64,000 nucleotides of DNA from Hysterangium stoloniferum. Lineage: Eukaryota > Basidiomycota > Agaricomycetes > Hysterangiales > Hysterangiaceae. The DNA lies in contig WHVD01000086.1 of the NCBI GenBank assembly GCA_015178975.1, forward strand, positions 186,001 to 250,000, read 5' to 3'. Shown one piece after another: positions 22,223 through 34,700 of this stretch; the first letter of the stretch is position 1; every line of letters starts with the position of its first letter. The notes beneath the pieces are model-generated. The model was not told the DNA's origin. It saw only the letters and a program-made list of their open reading frames with translations, and ran no database searches. The translations under genes and the position numbers were made by a program.

Positions 22223-24198
22223 AGGGTTGTGAGTGGATATGAGCAATGACACTGACGAGAACATATGAATGGGTGACTAGGTGAGAGAGCATTTCCCTCA
22301 TGTATACATGTCAAGGAGATGTGAGTGGGAAACTAATGAGGAGGTCACTCCCTCATGGTGAACTATCATTGAATTCCTGTTTCAACAAGATGATGTGTCA
22401 AAAGAATTGCTCTGCATAGTATCAAAAACAAACCATAAATTTACTTAATCAATCAGATTCCCGATGTGTTGGTGTACTGTCAGGTATGCACCTCCTCTGA
22501 ATCTGCCCAGAGAACCAGGGAGCGACGGCTAATATCTGTCAGTAATTGTCTGGAAGGGCCTAAACATATGTAGTGGGAGCATCTGTAAAGCCAAATACAC
22601 TAAAAATAAGTTTGATACCAGCTGCTGAGTATCTCAGGACGGCTATTCTGTCTTCATTACAAATCTTATATGCTTGAAAGGATGCTTTATGGACTTTGAA
22701 GTTGGGGTTGAAGGGGCTCATGGAAGTGGCAGGTCAGGGTGTGGGATGGAGTTTGAAAGGTAAGAGTGCCTGCTTACTAAGATTTTCCTTCGTGTGTATA
22801 CACAACTGAGGCCATCCTCCCTAGCTCTTTCCACCCTTTCAGACATGTATATGTCTTTGAGGTCTTGTTCTCTAATCGCCTGACCTTCTAGGCTTCCTGG
22901 TCCCTCTAGCTCTCGTCTCCCACCTTTCCACCCGGCACCATCCTCTTAGATGTGTATACATCTAAGAAATCCTCTCAAGACACAACCCTATCACCACCAA
23001 TACTTGGTCTGGATGTCCTTGTGGGAGTGTTGTACCGATACCAGTACCACATTGCTCTTCATCTTGGTAAGCTCACCACTGTTCAGTTATGGGTAATTGT
23101 CTGATACGCATCCACCACAGTACCATCTTCATGGGTAAACGGAGTGACGAAACAATCTGCACATGTGCAGAGTGCTTAGAACAAGGTGGTGTAGATGCCT
23201 CGGGGAACTGAAGGTGGATATCTGTGGAAAGCAAACCTAAGACTATACTTCAGGTATAATTAGGCCCCACATTTAGACACTTACAACTCCTTTTAATTCT
23301 AGTTTAGACATGATCCAAACTTGTTGTTTAGGACACACTTTTACCAGATTTTTTATTCTAAGTCCAGACAAATGTTTACCCCTTATAGAAACTTCAAGTT
23401 TGAACATACTGTAGGTTTAAAAATAAAATAAAACCCTAAGTTTTGTAACAACCTTAAACTAATTGCCCACTCATTACCCACCCATTGCTCACCCATTGCC
23501 CACCCACTGGCAGATCACTGCCAGACCGTTGGCCAACCATTGCACACACTCTGCTTGCCCAGAAAAGTGTACAAGATACACAACAAGACTTTACCACCTA
23601 ATCCTCTTGAGCCTAACTTTCACTCAATGTGGCATTTATTCATTTCATTTTTTTACAACTTTAGTTATACACATAAACTGCACTAATCCTTTAAGACAGT
23701 CAGCCTGGATGCATTAATCAAATGGAAGTATATCTCACCAGAGAGAGAGATAAGACAGCAACAAACTCAGAGGTCAACACAACTTGTGCAAAGTGACACA
23801 TGACCCATTCAACTTTCACAACTTTGAGATTTGGTGACAACTCAGCAGAATACAAATCTGCCGGAAAACATATTTTACATGGAAATAACTACAGTTTAGT
23901 TTTAAAAAAACAAATTAATAACAAAATTATTAGCAAGTATTTACATAACTTGGAAAACTATATACAATAGGTTCTATTAATTGACTCTGAATTATTTAGG
24001 ATGTAATATGGAGAATTGTTTCTTATGGTTGGTGGCCAACAATATAATAGTCTCAGAATGGATACTGCTATTTAAAGATGGAGTTTTGTAAAAATAAGGC
24101 TTTTATTAATAAATATTTGATATTATAGTAATTATAAACACCCTCCTTTGGCAAGTCGGTTCTACATGGAGGAGCCCTTCTGACAGGTTCCTGCAATG

Positions 24199-26190
24199 TC
24201 ACATTCTGGTCTGCCCGAAAACTGTGGAAGGAATGGTCCAGGGAAGAGATAACACCCACACAGGGGTCAGTGGGGCAATGAGGGTCATTGGTCTCCTCAG
24301 TGTCACTGGGCAAGCTGCTTGGGTGTTGAGGATCCGTTGGATGAAGAGCCGATGTACTCCCACTATAATATCGTCCATAGGGAGGTTTGTTGATACATTG
24401 GGAAGGTGGTTATTGACTCCACGAGACTCCTGGTAATCGTCCAGGGATGTCCAGTGATGGGGAGGCTGATCTTTGGCATCGGGTTGGGGGTCAGATAGCA
24501 CCAAGGTGAGCAGATGCTGTGCACCCTCACAACACATGTCTTCTTCTTGTTCTGGAGAGAGTTCTTCATTTGCTTGTGCAGTGAAATCACTTGGTGCTTG
24601 TGTCACAGGGGAAGGATGGTTGATATGACTGATGTGAAGCTTGTACTGGAGGGAATCCCACATTTGTCTGCCCATGGCCATGTATATGCTTTTGATACTC
24701 CCAACCTGTGAAGCTTGAAATCTCACATAAGTTTGCATCCATGTTTAAATCTCTACCGTGGCACTTACATTCAAGTTCTGATAGACAACTGCACCAGCAG
24801 CTAGCAATATAGTGAGGTTAATGAACATATACCAAATGTATTTGATCACTGAGCCAAGTGTCCAGTGGCGTTTGAGGGACCTCACAGGTTTTTCTTTGTG
24901 CTGAACATGAGCCCAGAGGCAAATGGATGACTTGTGGCAAAAACCAGATGATGCTGTGATGATCATGCTTTTCCCAGCATTATCATGAATCTGTAATGAG
25001 TGCGTGTTACTTTGGCAAATATTGCAATTAGATGGGAATGGTACCATCAAGGTCTGCACTAAGCCTTCATCTGCGTGGTGAAGGACATCCAATGTTGCAC
25101 CTGTCCTCCTGTCAAACACGTACATGGCCCTATGATCACTGCTACCGACAACGACTTTAAAGTCTTCTCCAAAAGCTACTTGTTTTGGGACCCCTTTCTT
25201 TGGTCATCCTGTTTAGAATGTACGAATGTATGTGCCATCATCCAGTTGGTGTAAGCTGAAGCCATCCAAGTTGTTGTCAACCACAAACTGGTTGCATTGA
25301 TCACTGATCGCAGCACTACCCCTGATAAAGAAATTAGTGACACCATCCAACAGAGCTGCTTCCACACTTACATTCTCTGGCTGACTTCATGAATAGATAT
25401 GATCTTGCCGTAGTTGCCTCTCAATGTTTGCCTGTCTCGCACAAGTGAAAAAGATCTCCTATCACATCTTGGAAAAAAGGGGGGGGGTTCATAGATGATG
25501 CTGACTCACATTTGTCCATTAAATAGTCCAAACACATAGATGTCTTGGGTGATATTATCTGCAAATCCTAAATGCCTAGGTACAGTGATGCCTAGTTCAA
25601 CCGAAAACACCGGATGCAGCACTCCTTTTGGGTCATAGTTCCAGACCTGCACAATCTTGTCACGGGTGCCAACTGCAAATCGAACTTTTGTGTCACCTGA
25701 AGTATCACAGGCCAGCACAATCACCTCACCCCCCCAGGACAATATTTTAGCCAAGAAATCCTTGAAACCGCTCTGATTTATTCAGAAACATTTCAATAAA
25801 GAAGATAATGTGATCTCACTTCTCGAGGACCTTGTTGCCAGAAGACCATATACCCCGCCATGGTGCCAAAGCATAGGGATTCCTGCAGGTCGTCAGGGCG
25901 TGTTGCCCACATGATGCAGCTAGTTGGTCCACGCAGGCTGGTGTTCAGTTGCAGCCCCTCAATCAGCATGTATGAATCCATATTTCATAGTTTCACCCCA
26001 TCCGATCCTTACAAACCATGAGTGCTCAGTTATCACAAGGTCGAGAAAGCCTTACTGCACTTGCAAGGATATTGCCATTGGGAGAGACAGCTACACAATT
26101 GATGGCATCTGTGTGACCGTGCAATCGTGCTGCGAGTTTGTAACAAGTCGGAGAAGTGTTTGAAGAGGAGCTTTGGAGGAATTGGGACAT
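24199..26190 (-). pseudogene. WD40 beta-propeller protein with a C-terminal membrane segment, decayed
   Basis: ATG at 26190 (MSQFLQSS). Exons: 26190-26056, 26007-25820, 25772-25510, 25435-25372, 25321-about 25050, about 24995-24769, 24705-24199. WD40 blocks: LHGHTDAINCVAVSPNG, GDTKVRFAVGTRDKIVQVW, DFKVVVGSSDHRAMYVFD, and GKSMIITASSG. Near the C-terminus WYMFINLTILLAAGAVVY is one membrane helix, followed by a tail of about 170 residues. WD40 propellers are protein-interaction platforms; the helix suggests membrane anchoring. Three in-frame stops are seen: TGA at 25987-25985 where VKLW is expected, and TAA and TGA at 25215-25213 and 25206-25204. All splice sites remain plausible, so decay is recent. 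A host gene family, not a transposon protein as far as I can see. Confidence 0.7.
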
Positions 26191-26954
26191 TTTTAGAAAC
26201 TTGGGAGATTTGTCACAACTTAAATAAAGATTGCCACTGTTGATAGAGTCTCCAGAATGCACATTTGTCATCATGCTGATAATTGTTGTCTTGCTCTCCA
26301 CATTTCATTGCCATGATACAAACCTTTTTGTTTATAAGACAATTGGAATCTTATGATATGCCAAGGCAAATGATTTCAAAGCAACAATAAGTGAATAATG
26401 AATCATGTGCATCTATTGCTCTTTTGTAGTTTTTTTTTGTGTCCATAAAAGGAAGTCATGTGACTTGGCATACTCATACAAGGAGACCAGTATCTCATTA
26501 ACTAACACGCCCACTCACATCTACCACTCACATCACCCACTGGTTCTTCATCTGTGCTGGTCATCTCACTGCTCTCACCACTTGCCTCTCATCCCCACCC
26601 TAGTCTACCCTATCATTTGCACAAACTTCCTTGATGGAAACTACCAGACCGGCTGCGCTGTTCTTTGATCTGGGGTTGCCTCCAGCGGCATTGCCTATAC
26701 TCACCTCTCATACGGAACTACACTCTGTCACCCACCCCCCTTGTCGGGTCCTGGCTCACAAGGAACTGCCTCACCTCGACACCACACACTCTGTCTCCCA
26801 CCCTCCTTGTCGGGTCCTGGCTCATGAGGAACTGCCTCACCTCAACACTACACACTCTGTCTCCCACCCCCTCATCAGGTCCTGGATGCCACACATGTCA
26901 GTACCCCAAAAGCACATGCACGAACACACCCCAAAAACCCTGTAAGACCCAGGG
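26191..26954. other. No gene supported; contains a 66-bp minisatellite
   Basis: Two plus-strand frames run through a Cys/His/Pro-rich stretch that is open only because of the tandem repeat at 26735-26880. No domains. Confidence 0.4.
26735..26880 (+). repeat. Tandem repeat, about 66-bp unit, 2.2 copies
   Basis: Units contain TTGTCGGGTCCTGGCTCA, then GGAACTGCCTCACCTC, then ACACACTCTGTCTCCCACC. The unit is a multiple of three, so several frames stay open across it. Confidence 0.85.
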
Positions 26955-27520
26955 AAAGGGACATTCATATCAACCCCCACGACGATGAAGATGAGGGTGC
27001 TGCTTTGGATGACATGGAGGCTATGTTGAGATTGTCCATAGCATCCAACAACGAGGTATCCAACAATCCAGACACCAAGATCCCCAAGCCTGATGGTGAA
27101 CCTGGGCGCCCCGGTTGTTGGGGATACAACTTACAACATGCCTTGAATTGGAACGTTAGTGCCTACAACAAGCTGAAGGTAAGATGGCATGCTCATCCCT
27201 TGAAAAAGTACTGATTCTCTAGCATCCAGAAATGTGTTTTTAGACTGGTAGCAAACCACCTTGATTTGAAGAAATCATACTCAGGACAAGAGTGAGATTT
27301 GATCCATCTTGTGTGCCATGCTGTAAGTTGGGTAAAAGAACGTCTTCATCCTACATCACTAATGCATATGTAGACTAATGAAAACTTCCCAGAACTTGAC
27401 AACTATGTCAACTGTTGGCCGGTGGATGACATGATCAAGATGTGGCTCAAGTACACCTCTAGTCGTGCAAGACTCAAGGAACTAAAGAAGGTTTCAGGGA
27501 GGAATATGATCAGGTCCAAG
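26955..27520 (+). CDS. Hypothetical protein, three exons, basidiomycete repetitive family
   Basis: Exon A (about 26955-27179) encodes PHDDEDEGAALDDMEAML and GEPGRPGCWGYNLQHALNW, then the donor GTAAGATGG. Exon B (about 27231-27288) encodes RLVANHLDLKKSYSGQ. Exon C (about 27373-27520) encodes NFPELDNYVNCWPVDDMIKM, then the donor GTATGCTTG. The GxPGRP...GGY-like block followed by a helical linker and NCWPV resembles a protein family scattered in many copies in basidiomycete genomes, function unknown to me. Neither the start codon nor a stop is certain, and between exons B and C the frame is not clean. It could be a decayed copy. Confidence 0.45.
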
Positions 27521-29066
27521 GTATGCTTGCCATTGACCTGTTTAATCACCTTCTAAGTCTCCATGCAGAAGTAGAAAGGATTGGGCTAGCAGTAGTACCA
27601 GTGTTGTAATAGTCTGTCAATATTACTACTATGAATAGAATTACATGGAGACACCTCACTTGCGTATGTACATGAGTGACACACTAAAATATCAAAGACT
27701 AGGAGACAATGAACTTAAGCATGTAAGGTTATGAGTGAGGAGAGCATCCAGGAATCACACCCAATATGTCAGGTAGAGCTCCATAACGTATACATGTGCG
27801 TGTAAATTCTGAACTCCACAGATCTGAGATGCTCTATTCTCCAGTTGCCCACCCTTTGCCCACCCACATCCCTCACATGTCTACATGAAGGATCCCTGTC
27901 TTATCTCTAGTTGCTCACTTATCGCCCATTCACATCCTCATGAGCAAGATGCTCTCTTCTCCAGTTGCCCACCCTTCGCCCACTCACATCCCTCACGTGA
28001 AGGATCCCTCTCTCTTATCTCTAGTCGGCCACTAGTCACCCATTCACATCCTCATGTGTATACATGAGTGAGATGCTCTTATTCCTAATTGACCACTACT
28101 GGCTCTCAATTTTCCACCACCTTCACTACACTCAGCAAGTATCTTATCATAGGTGATGTATTGCCAAAGACTGGTATTACCGACAGGTGCGAGCTACACC
28201 CAACTGTCTGTGGAACGTTATGGAGTGTGGTACTGATCTACGTGCCCTTATGCCATTGACCCATTTACAGAACCTGTATGTCAGTGAGGAAAAGCACCAG
28301 TGTTTAGTACAATTTCCACCTACTTTCTGATCACCCAATCTGCCAGGATAGTGTCACGCTCCCGCATATTTACAAAGCTGTTGTGGTTTCTTGTGCTAAC
28401 TCTCATGACCATTACATCCCCACGAAAACCATGCCCATGATTGTCATCCTTTTCTAGGGCAACGAATTGTTGATGCTGAGGTGGCAATGTTGTTTGAAGA
28501 AAAATGCATAGTGGTAAATGTTATTCCCTCATGAACATTTACAATGCAATTGTGAACATAAGGTTGTAGGATGGTGTTGTCAAAGAAACATTCAGTATAG
28601 GGGTATTGATTTGTAAACTGCACCCGACCAGTGCAACGTGTAGGGACAGCCACCTGCCATGGCCTGTGATGACTTGTTGAATACAGATGGCAGTGTATCA
28701 TCAATTCACATGTCTAGAGAGTGTAGTGAGTACTGATGCAATTCTAAGAATTTTAAAGACTAACTTCGGGCATTGGAGGAATGTAGGTTTGGGAATTGAC
28801 TATGATAAAGAAATGAAGTTGGTATATATGGGGGGAGTTGTTATTATGAGGTGATGACGTGCAGGTTGTGAGGTACAAGTAGTACAGCAATGAGCAGGAG
28901 ACAAGAGGGGGCAATGACACCCAGTGAAGAGAGTGGGCGACGAGAGCGTGTGACAAGAAAAGGTGCAACCAGTGCAGTGAAGAGAGTGAGCGATGAGATT
29001 GGACAGAAGTAAATGCAACACATAGAGACTTTTAGCAGAAGTGGACAAAAAAAAGACAAAGGCAAT
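27521..29066. other. No gene supported; minisatellite at 27829-28078
   Basis: Short frames on both strands, none with motifs. Two of the longer ones are open through repeats only. Confidence 0.4.
27829..28078 (+). repeat. Two copies of a 120-bp tandem unit
   Basis: Each unit runs GATGCTCT...CTCCAGTTGCCCACCC, ACATCCCTCAC, GAAGGATCCCT, CTTATCTCTAGT, CATTCACATCCTCATG. The second copy is slightly diverged. Confidence 0.85.
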
Positions 29067-29577
29067 TAGTAGAATTGTAGAGCTTGTCACCTGAGATACG
29101 CAATGTGCCTTATCAATACATTATAATTACTATTACCATTATAATTCGAGAACCAAGTGATAACTTTGTGCTGGGACAAAAAGTTGCCAAGTGATAATAT
29201 GTACAAACATGGTCTCCTTGAGGATGATCCAAAGATAATATATTAAAGTCTGACAATTTCATGGACATGTCATCCCAATGATTGTTGGGGATCAAAGGAC
29301 AAAACAAAAGACAGAAGTACAAAAGCACAATTAGTCAATTAGTATAATTGTAGAGCTTGTCACCTGAGATATGCAATGTGCCTTATCAATACATTATAAT
29401 TACTATTACCATTACAATTCTAGAACCAAGCGATAGCTTTGTGCTGGGACAAAAAGTCGCCAAGTGATAATATGTACAAACATGGTCTCCTCGATGAGCA
29501 TTGGATAATCAAACAATAATATATTAAAGTCTGACAATTACATGGACATGACATCCCAATCATTGTTGGGGATCAAA
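29067..29577 (-). repeat. Two direct copies of a 240-bp unit with a 270-bp period
   Basis: 29067-29306 and 29337-29577 share GTAGAGCTTGTCACCTGAG, CAAGTGATAATATGTAC and CATGGACATG, and differ at about one position in twenty. They lie next to the gypsy gag fossil and may be part of its interior. Confidence 0.85.
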
Positions 29578-29599
29578 AAATAAGAAATGAAAAGTCTGA

Positions 29600-31361
29600 C
29601 AATAAACACAATTAGAAGTAGATTGATTACCAGACTTGTTGGCATTCTTGTTGTCTGTTACGACTGTGTCGTAACCCTTCGCAAACCGATGGCCCCCGAT
29701 GGAATACCCTCGTTATACGTCTCCGACAATACAACACCTCGGAAGCCGTCGGACCCCCGACGCTGACGTATGCTCTCCGGTCAATCAAACCCGACTACGC
29801 CTTTCTGTCTGGTTATGTTTTGATATGTCCCTTTCATCATGTTGATCCGTCTCATCTTATGTTCCACATATGTCTAACTATATTTGTAGTCCTCGAACTA
29901 TTTCCTTTTATCGTAATTTCCATTCTCGGTTATCATCGGCCTCCGAACTAATCATAAACTTCCTGTTCCTAGTCAAGCTTACTGTTAATGCCGTTTTCCG
30001 CCCTCCTCCCCATTAGTACTTTCTAGACGCCTGTTACTTGTATATGAACTCGCTGTAATTGTAGTTACAAAGCAATCAGAATATCGACTCAGAATACCCT
30101 CATACGTCTGTAGCAGTCTCACACTAGGAGAATCTCTCTTCCGCCTTCGCGTGCGCTCGCCCACTCTCGGCCCCGACCCCTTGGCCCGACACCTGACTTG
30201 TCCTTCGGTTCCGATCGGTATCTTGCCGAAAAGTTCTTCTTAGGATTTAGTCTTCGCCTGTCCGAAATTTAAGGACAACCTACGGATATTTGCGAGGGTG
30301 CAGCATATAAGCTGAAGCCAAGTCCTTCCGATTGGTCCCCGTCGGCCACCGACATTAGTCAGTTTCTAGTTCTTAACATTGTCCAATGATTTTTTGTCTG
30401 ATTTCCGAGCATTGTTCCCAGTATTGGGCATCCACGTTTTGGGCCTTTAGATGCATGAGGGGGAGAGTCTGTGGTTTGCCAGTCTCTCCTTTGGAAACTT
30501 CATCTTTGAGGTGAGACAGGAGGCCAGAGTAAAACTGGTAATGGAGGGCCGAATCGCCCCAGTCACAACGCACAGCAAGGTTGTTGAACTGGATGATGTA
30601 GTCAGTGATGCATTGGGTGTCTTTCATTTTGAGATTAGAAAGTGCGGTCTTGGCATCACCAGTTTGGTCATAGGGGCCAAAGTTTGTTTCGAGTTCCTCA
30701 ACAAAAGTATCCCAATCATGAAGCCAATTGGGATCTTTGGAAGTGAGGCCAGAAAGTGCGGGTCAAACCAGGCTGCTGCAGAGTCCTTGAGGTAAGAGAG
30801 TGCAAAATTTACCTTTCAGTCATCTGTTGCAAAGGCAGCTGGGCAGTCCCGAAAGTTGAATTGACATTGCATAAGAAATGTCAGTAATCTCTTCAGATTT
30901 GAGCCAATAAATGGTTCAGGTTTATTGACTTGGGTTTACCCAGGCTCCTTTTCCTTGGTATTGTTCTTAAGGAAATCGTTAAGGGATCCTAAGGTACCTG
31001 AGAACAATTCCCATGTTTTTTTGGGAGAGAAATCTGGTTTTTGTTTTGCAGACTTTGTAGGACCACTAGCCTGAGGTAAGGACTGGTTGCTATCCTCAGG
31101 TTCAGGTTTGGAGCTGACTGATTGTTAGCCTCTTCAGGTGCTTCAGGTTTGGTGGCTTTGGTAACTTCTTCAGCATCGTCAGTAATTTCCATGAAGCAGG
31201 ATTCTTCAGAGGGTTCTGGTTGTGGGGTTTTCGGAGTAGCTTGGGCTGTATACAGGAATGGAGATCTGAGAGTGGAAGATTCGGCTCCGCCACTTGGCTT
31301 AGCATCCTTCTTCCTCGGAGGCATGATTGATGGAAAATGTGAGTGTGAAATCAGAATATAC
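29600..31361 (-). mobile_element. Ty3/gypsy fossil, gag region
   Basis: On the minus strand the frame starts MPPRKKDAKPSGG (31324), and the classical Retrotrans_gag block CITDYIIQFNNLAVRC ... LHYQFYSGL lies at about 30600-30480. The gag tail DKNANKSGNQ resumes at about 29650-29600, beyond a solo LTR inserted at 29656-30378. Its 5' LTR is the split LTR 31362-41038. It is broken, with several breaks; old, since three later elements sit in it. Confidence 0.8.
29656..30378 (+). mobile_element. Solo LTR (723 bp) with TTGTC target duplication
   Basis: Starts TGTTACGACTGTG and ends GTTCTTAACA. TTGTC stands on both sides (29651-29655 and 30379-30383). It is in the opposite orientation to the LTR of the gypsy element it entered and homologous to it, so it is an insertion by a sister copy. 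Confidence 0.9.
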
Positions 31362-31793
31362 TGTTAAGAACAGAAAACTGACTGATGTTGGTAGGCCGAT
31401 GGGGACTGAATGGAAGGACTTGGCTTCAGCTTATGTGCTGTGCCCTCGCAAGTTACCATTGGGTGTCCTTAAATTTTGGGCAGGTGAAAACTAGTCCTAT
31501 CAAATTCCTCACAGTGAGTTCCTGATCGGAGACTGAAGGATAAGTCGAGTGTCGGGCCAAGGGGTCAGAGACTGAGGGTGGGTGAGCGCATGCAGAGGCA
31601 GGGAGTGGGACACTTAGAGTGAGGCTTATGAGAGATGTATGTGGGTGTTCTGAGTCAATATTCTGATTGCCTAGTAACTACAATTACAGTGGGTTTATAT
31701 ACAAGTGATTGGCATCTAGAAACTACTAACTAAGGGAAGAGTGGAAACTACTATTGACAAATAAGCTTGACTAGAAACCAGAAGGTTGCAATA

Positions 31794-34700
31794 TGTTGAG
31801 GAACAAAGACACCGCATATATGGATATATGGATCAGGGTCAACTGTTACCAGAATCAAGCGAACAATGGTAACAAAGGTACAAAAATAGCACACCCTTTG
31901 TTGTGCCATTATTCCCCTTTGTTCCTATGTCTCACCTCTGTGCCACTCATCTACCTATTGTTCGTCTTGCGTATATATATCGTGCAGATACCGTAGTTTT
32001 ACCTCAGTCCGTTGTACTATCATATGAGACTGATGTAAGCTAATCTTTTCCCATATCAACTGACTATTATATTAATCACACATGTATTAGATATATTCTA
32101 GGTACTTAGGTAGTCCGTTGTACTATCATATGAGACTGAGATATATTCTAGGGATTCATTTTTAACAGGTTATGGGCTATTGTATTGAAATCCCTTCATT
32201 ACATTTTTTTTGGTATCCAGCTTTTAGTCACTGCCTACAATGTCTACCAGCATCACCCCCTTGTCGGCTTCTCATATCCCATCAGTCCCTCTTTTGCGAA
32301 CGTCTATTGTTTATATGGAGACCAAGCTTGATAAGGCCGAGGGTAATTACTCTGAGTGGTATCGCAATGTGAAACACTATCTTACCATTACTGGTCTTAT
32401 TTCTTATGCCCTTGGCACCACCTCCTCCCTGGGCTCTTCTGAACCCATTGCTCTCCAAAACTGGCACTCCAATGATACTCTTGCTCATGCATTGATCCTT
32501 TCGACCCTTTCGAGGACTGAGTGGGATTTTGCTGAGCCTATACAGGGTGCCAAGCCCTGCTGGGATGTGCTTTTACTTTGTCATCGTAATGAAGGGCCCA
32601 TTCGCCAGGTCCAATTGATTCAGGAGGCCCTTACGCTCCAATGCTCGAAATCCACATCTTTATCCATCACTGCTTCTCAGATCTGCAAAGCAATATCCCG
32701 TGCATTCGAGATGGGGCAACTTACAGAAGATTTATTCAAGTGTATTGCATTACTCAACTCACTCGCCGATTTCCCTCACTTGCGTTCTATCATCACTCGC
32801 GATCTATCTGAGTCCTCTGCCTCCCTCCCATATCCATCTTCTCGCATTCTCACTCTTCTTGAAAATGAGCAGCATATCCTTGAGTCAGACACCAAGCGTG
32901 CTGCCGCTGATGCTGTTGCCCTTGCTTCTCAGGCTGCACCGTCAAAGCGCAATGTGGTGTCCTGCAGCAATTGCAAGAAGCAGGGCCACATTGTCACTTA
33001 CTGTGTGTCGCCTGGGGGGGGGTATGGCCGGGAAAGCGATTGAGGAGTCCAAGGCTGCCAGGCGGAAGGACCAGGCCAGTGTCCATGTCACACCTGATCA
33101 CCACGATTTTAAATCCTTGCGATCGATCCCTCCACGTTCTGTTAAGGGTCTTGGGGGATCGTCAGTCACTGCTATTGGCATAGGAGATGTCCACTTACAC
33201 ATCGGCAGGGGGGCACACATAGTTCTTCGTGATGTTCTCTATATCCCTACTGCTTCCGTTCGGCTTGTTTCCGTCTGGTGCATCACTAGGGATTCTAAAA
33301 TTGTTGCACATTTTAGTGATTCATCATGTTGGCTTACAAACTCCTCTGGTGCAACCATTGCATCCAGACCTTTATTGTCACAAAAAAATCTGTACTCTTT
33401 GTCCATCAAATCTGCCACAGCTGAACATGCACTTCTCACCCACGGCACTCTAGACATCGCTACTTGGCACCGACACTTAGGCCATGCCAATTACCAGTCC
33501 ATCATGGACATGATTAATAGTGGCACCATCAAAGGTATGCCAGTATCCATTCGCCAGCCTCCTCCGAAATGTGACTTTTGCATTCTTGGCAAACAGACCA
33601 AAAGTTCTGTACCGAAAGTACGAGCACAGGGGGATGGGCATAAGGCTACCAGACGTTTAGAGAAGGTCTGGGTGGATTTGGCAGGTCCTAATGATGTCCA
33701 CACAGGATCATTGTATGTAATGAACATTGTTGATGATTATTCCAGCTACCCCTGGACTATTCCCCTCAAACACAAGAGTGATGCTTTTCCTGCCTTGCAG
33801 GCCTGGGAGCTTTCTCGTGAAGTGGAAACTGGTCTGAAAATTGGCATCTATAGAACGGATAATGGGGAATTGAAGTCTAATCAAATGAAACAGTGGCTGG
33901 AATCTCGAGGTACTGTTCATCAATTTACTGCACCTCATACTTCTGCGCATATAGGCCACATTGAACGCCTTCACCGGACTCTCATGGGCAAGGCCCGTAC
34001 CATGCGCATATATGCAGGATTACCTGCCCAATTTTGGGAGGAGTTCTACCTGACTGCTACACATGTACATGCAAAAACAACAAGTCATCAACTACATGGC
34101 AAGACGCCTTGGGAGCTTTGGCATGGCCACATTCCTGATCTCTCTTATTTGCGTGAGGCTGGGTGCCGTGCCTTTGTCCTCATCCTGAATAAGCACAACC
34201 CCAAAATCTATGAGCGCTCTGTTGAGTGTATCCTTCTTGGATATGAGCCCAATATGAAAGCGTATCGTTGCTATGATCCCAAATCTAACCAAATTTATGT
34301 TTCTTATCATGTCAGGTTCCTTGAAAGTCATGAAGGCCATCCTCGTTTGCCTCCCTCCAGCCTCCCCAAGCATCCACCACCTGTACCCAATATTCCTTTA
34401 CCAACTACAATTTTATCATCTCCCCTTGAAGATCTTGACCCTATCGTCCATGTGCCTCAGTCAGCCCCACCTCCTGCAATAACGCAGTCCACTACCGGCC
34501 CTATCATCCCTGAGCCTCCTGCTGTTCCTCCAGCACCTCTTCCTGCTGAGGATGGCATTCGCCACTCTTCCCGCCTCACCACACAAATTCCCAATTGTCC
34601 CTCTCGGCTTGAAACAGCTGTTCAAGACTCCATTGCCAGTGCTGCACGTGTGCGTGCACAACGAGAACAGCACCACCTTGATTTTCAGCAGCTACACGAA

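Larger units (their letters stand above)
21531..24198. other. Degenerate region with short repeats and one duplicated intron-like unit
   Basis: Apart from the features listed at 21623-21960 and 22138-22222, only short frames without motifs are visible. From 22780 to 22970 there are short near-palindromes such as CTTAGATGTGTATACATC. From 23460 to 23550 there is a loose CCCACCCATTGC repeat. No gene is supported. Confidence 0.4.

Noticed and set aside
26665-26988. Cys/His-rich plus-strand frame as a secreted peptide gene
   Set aside because: Open only because of the 66-bp tandem repeat; no signal peptide and no conserved cysteine spacing.
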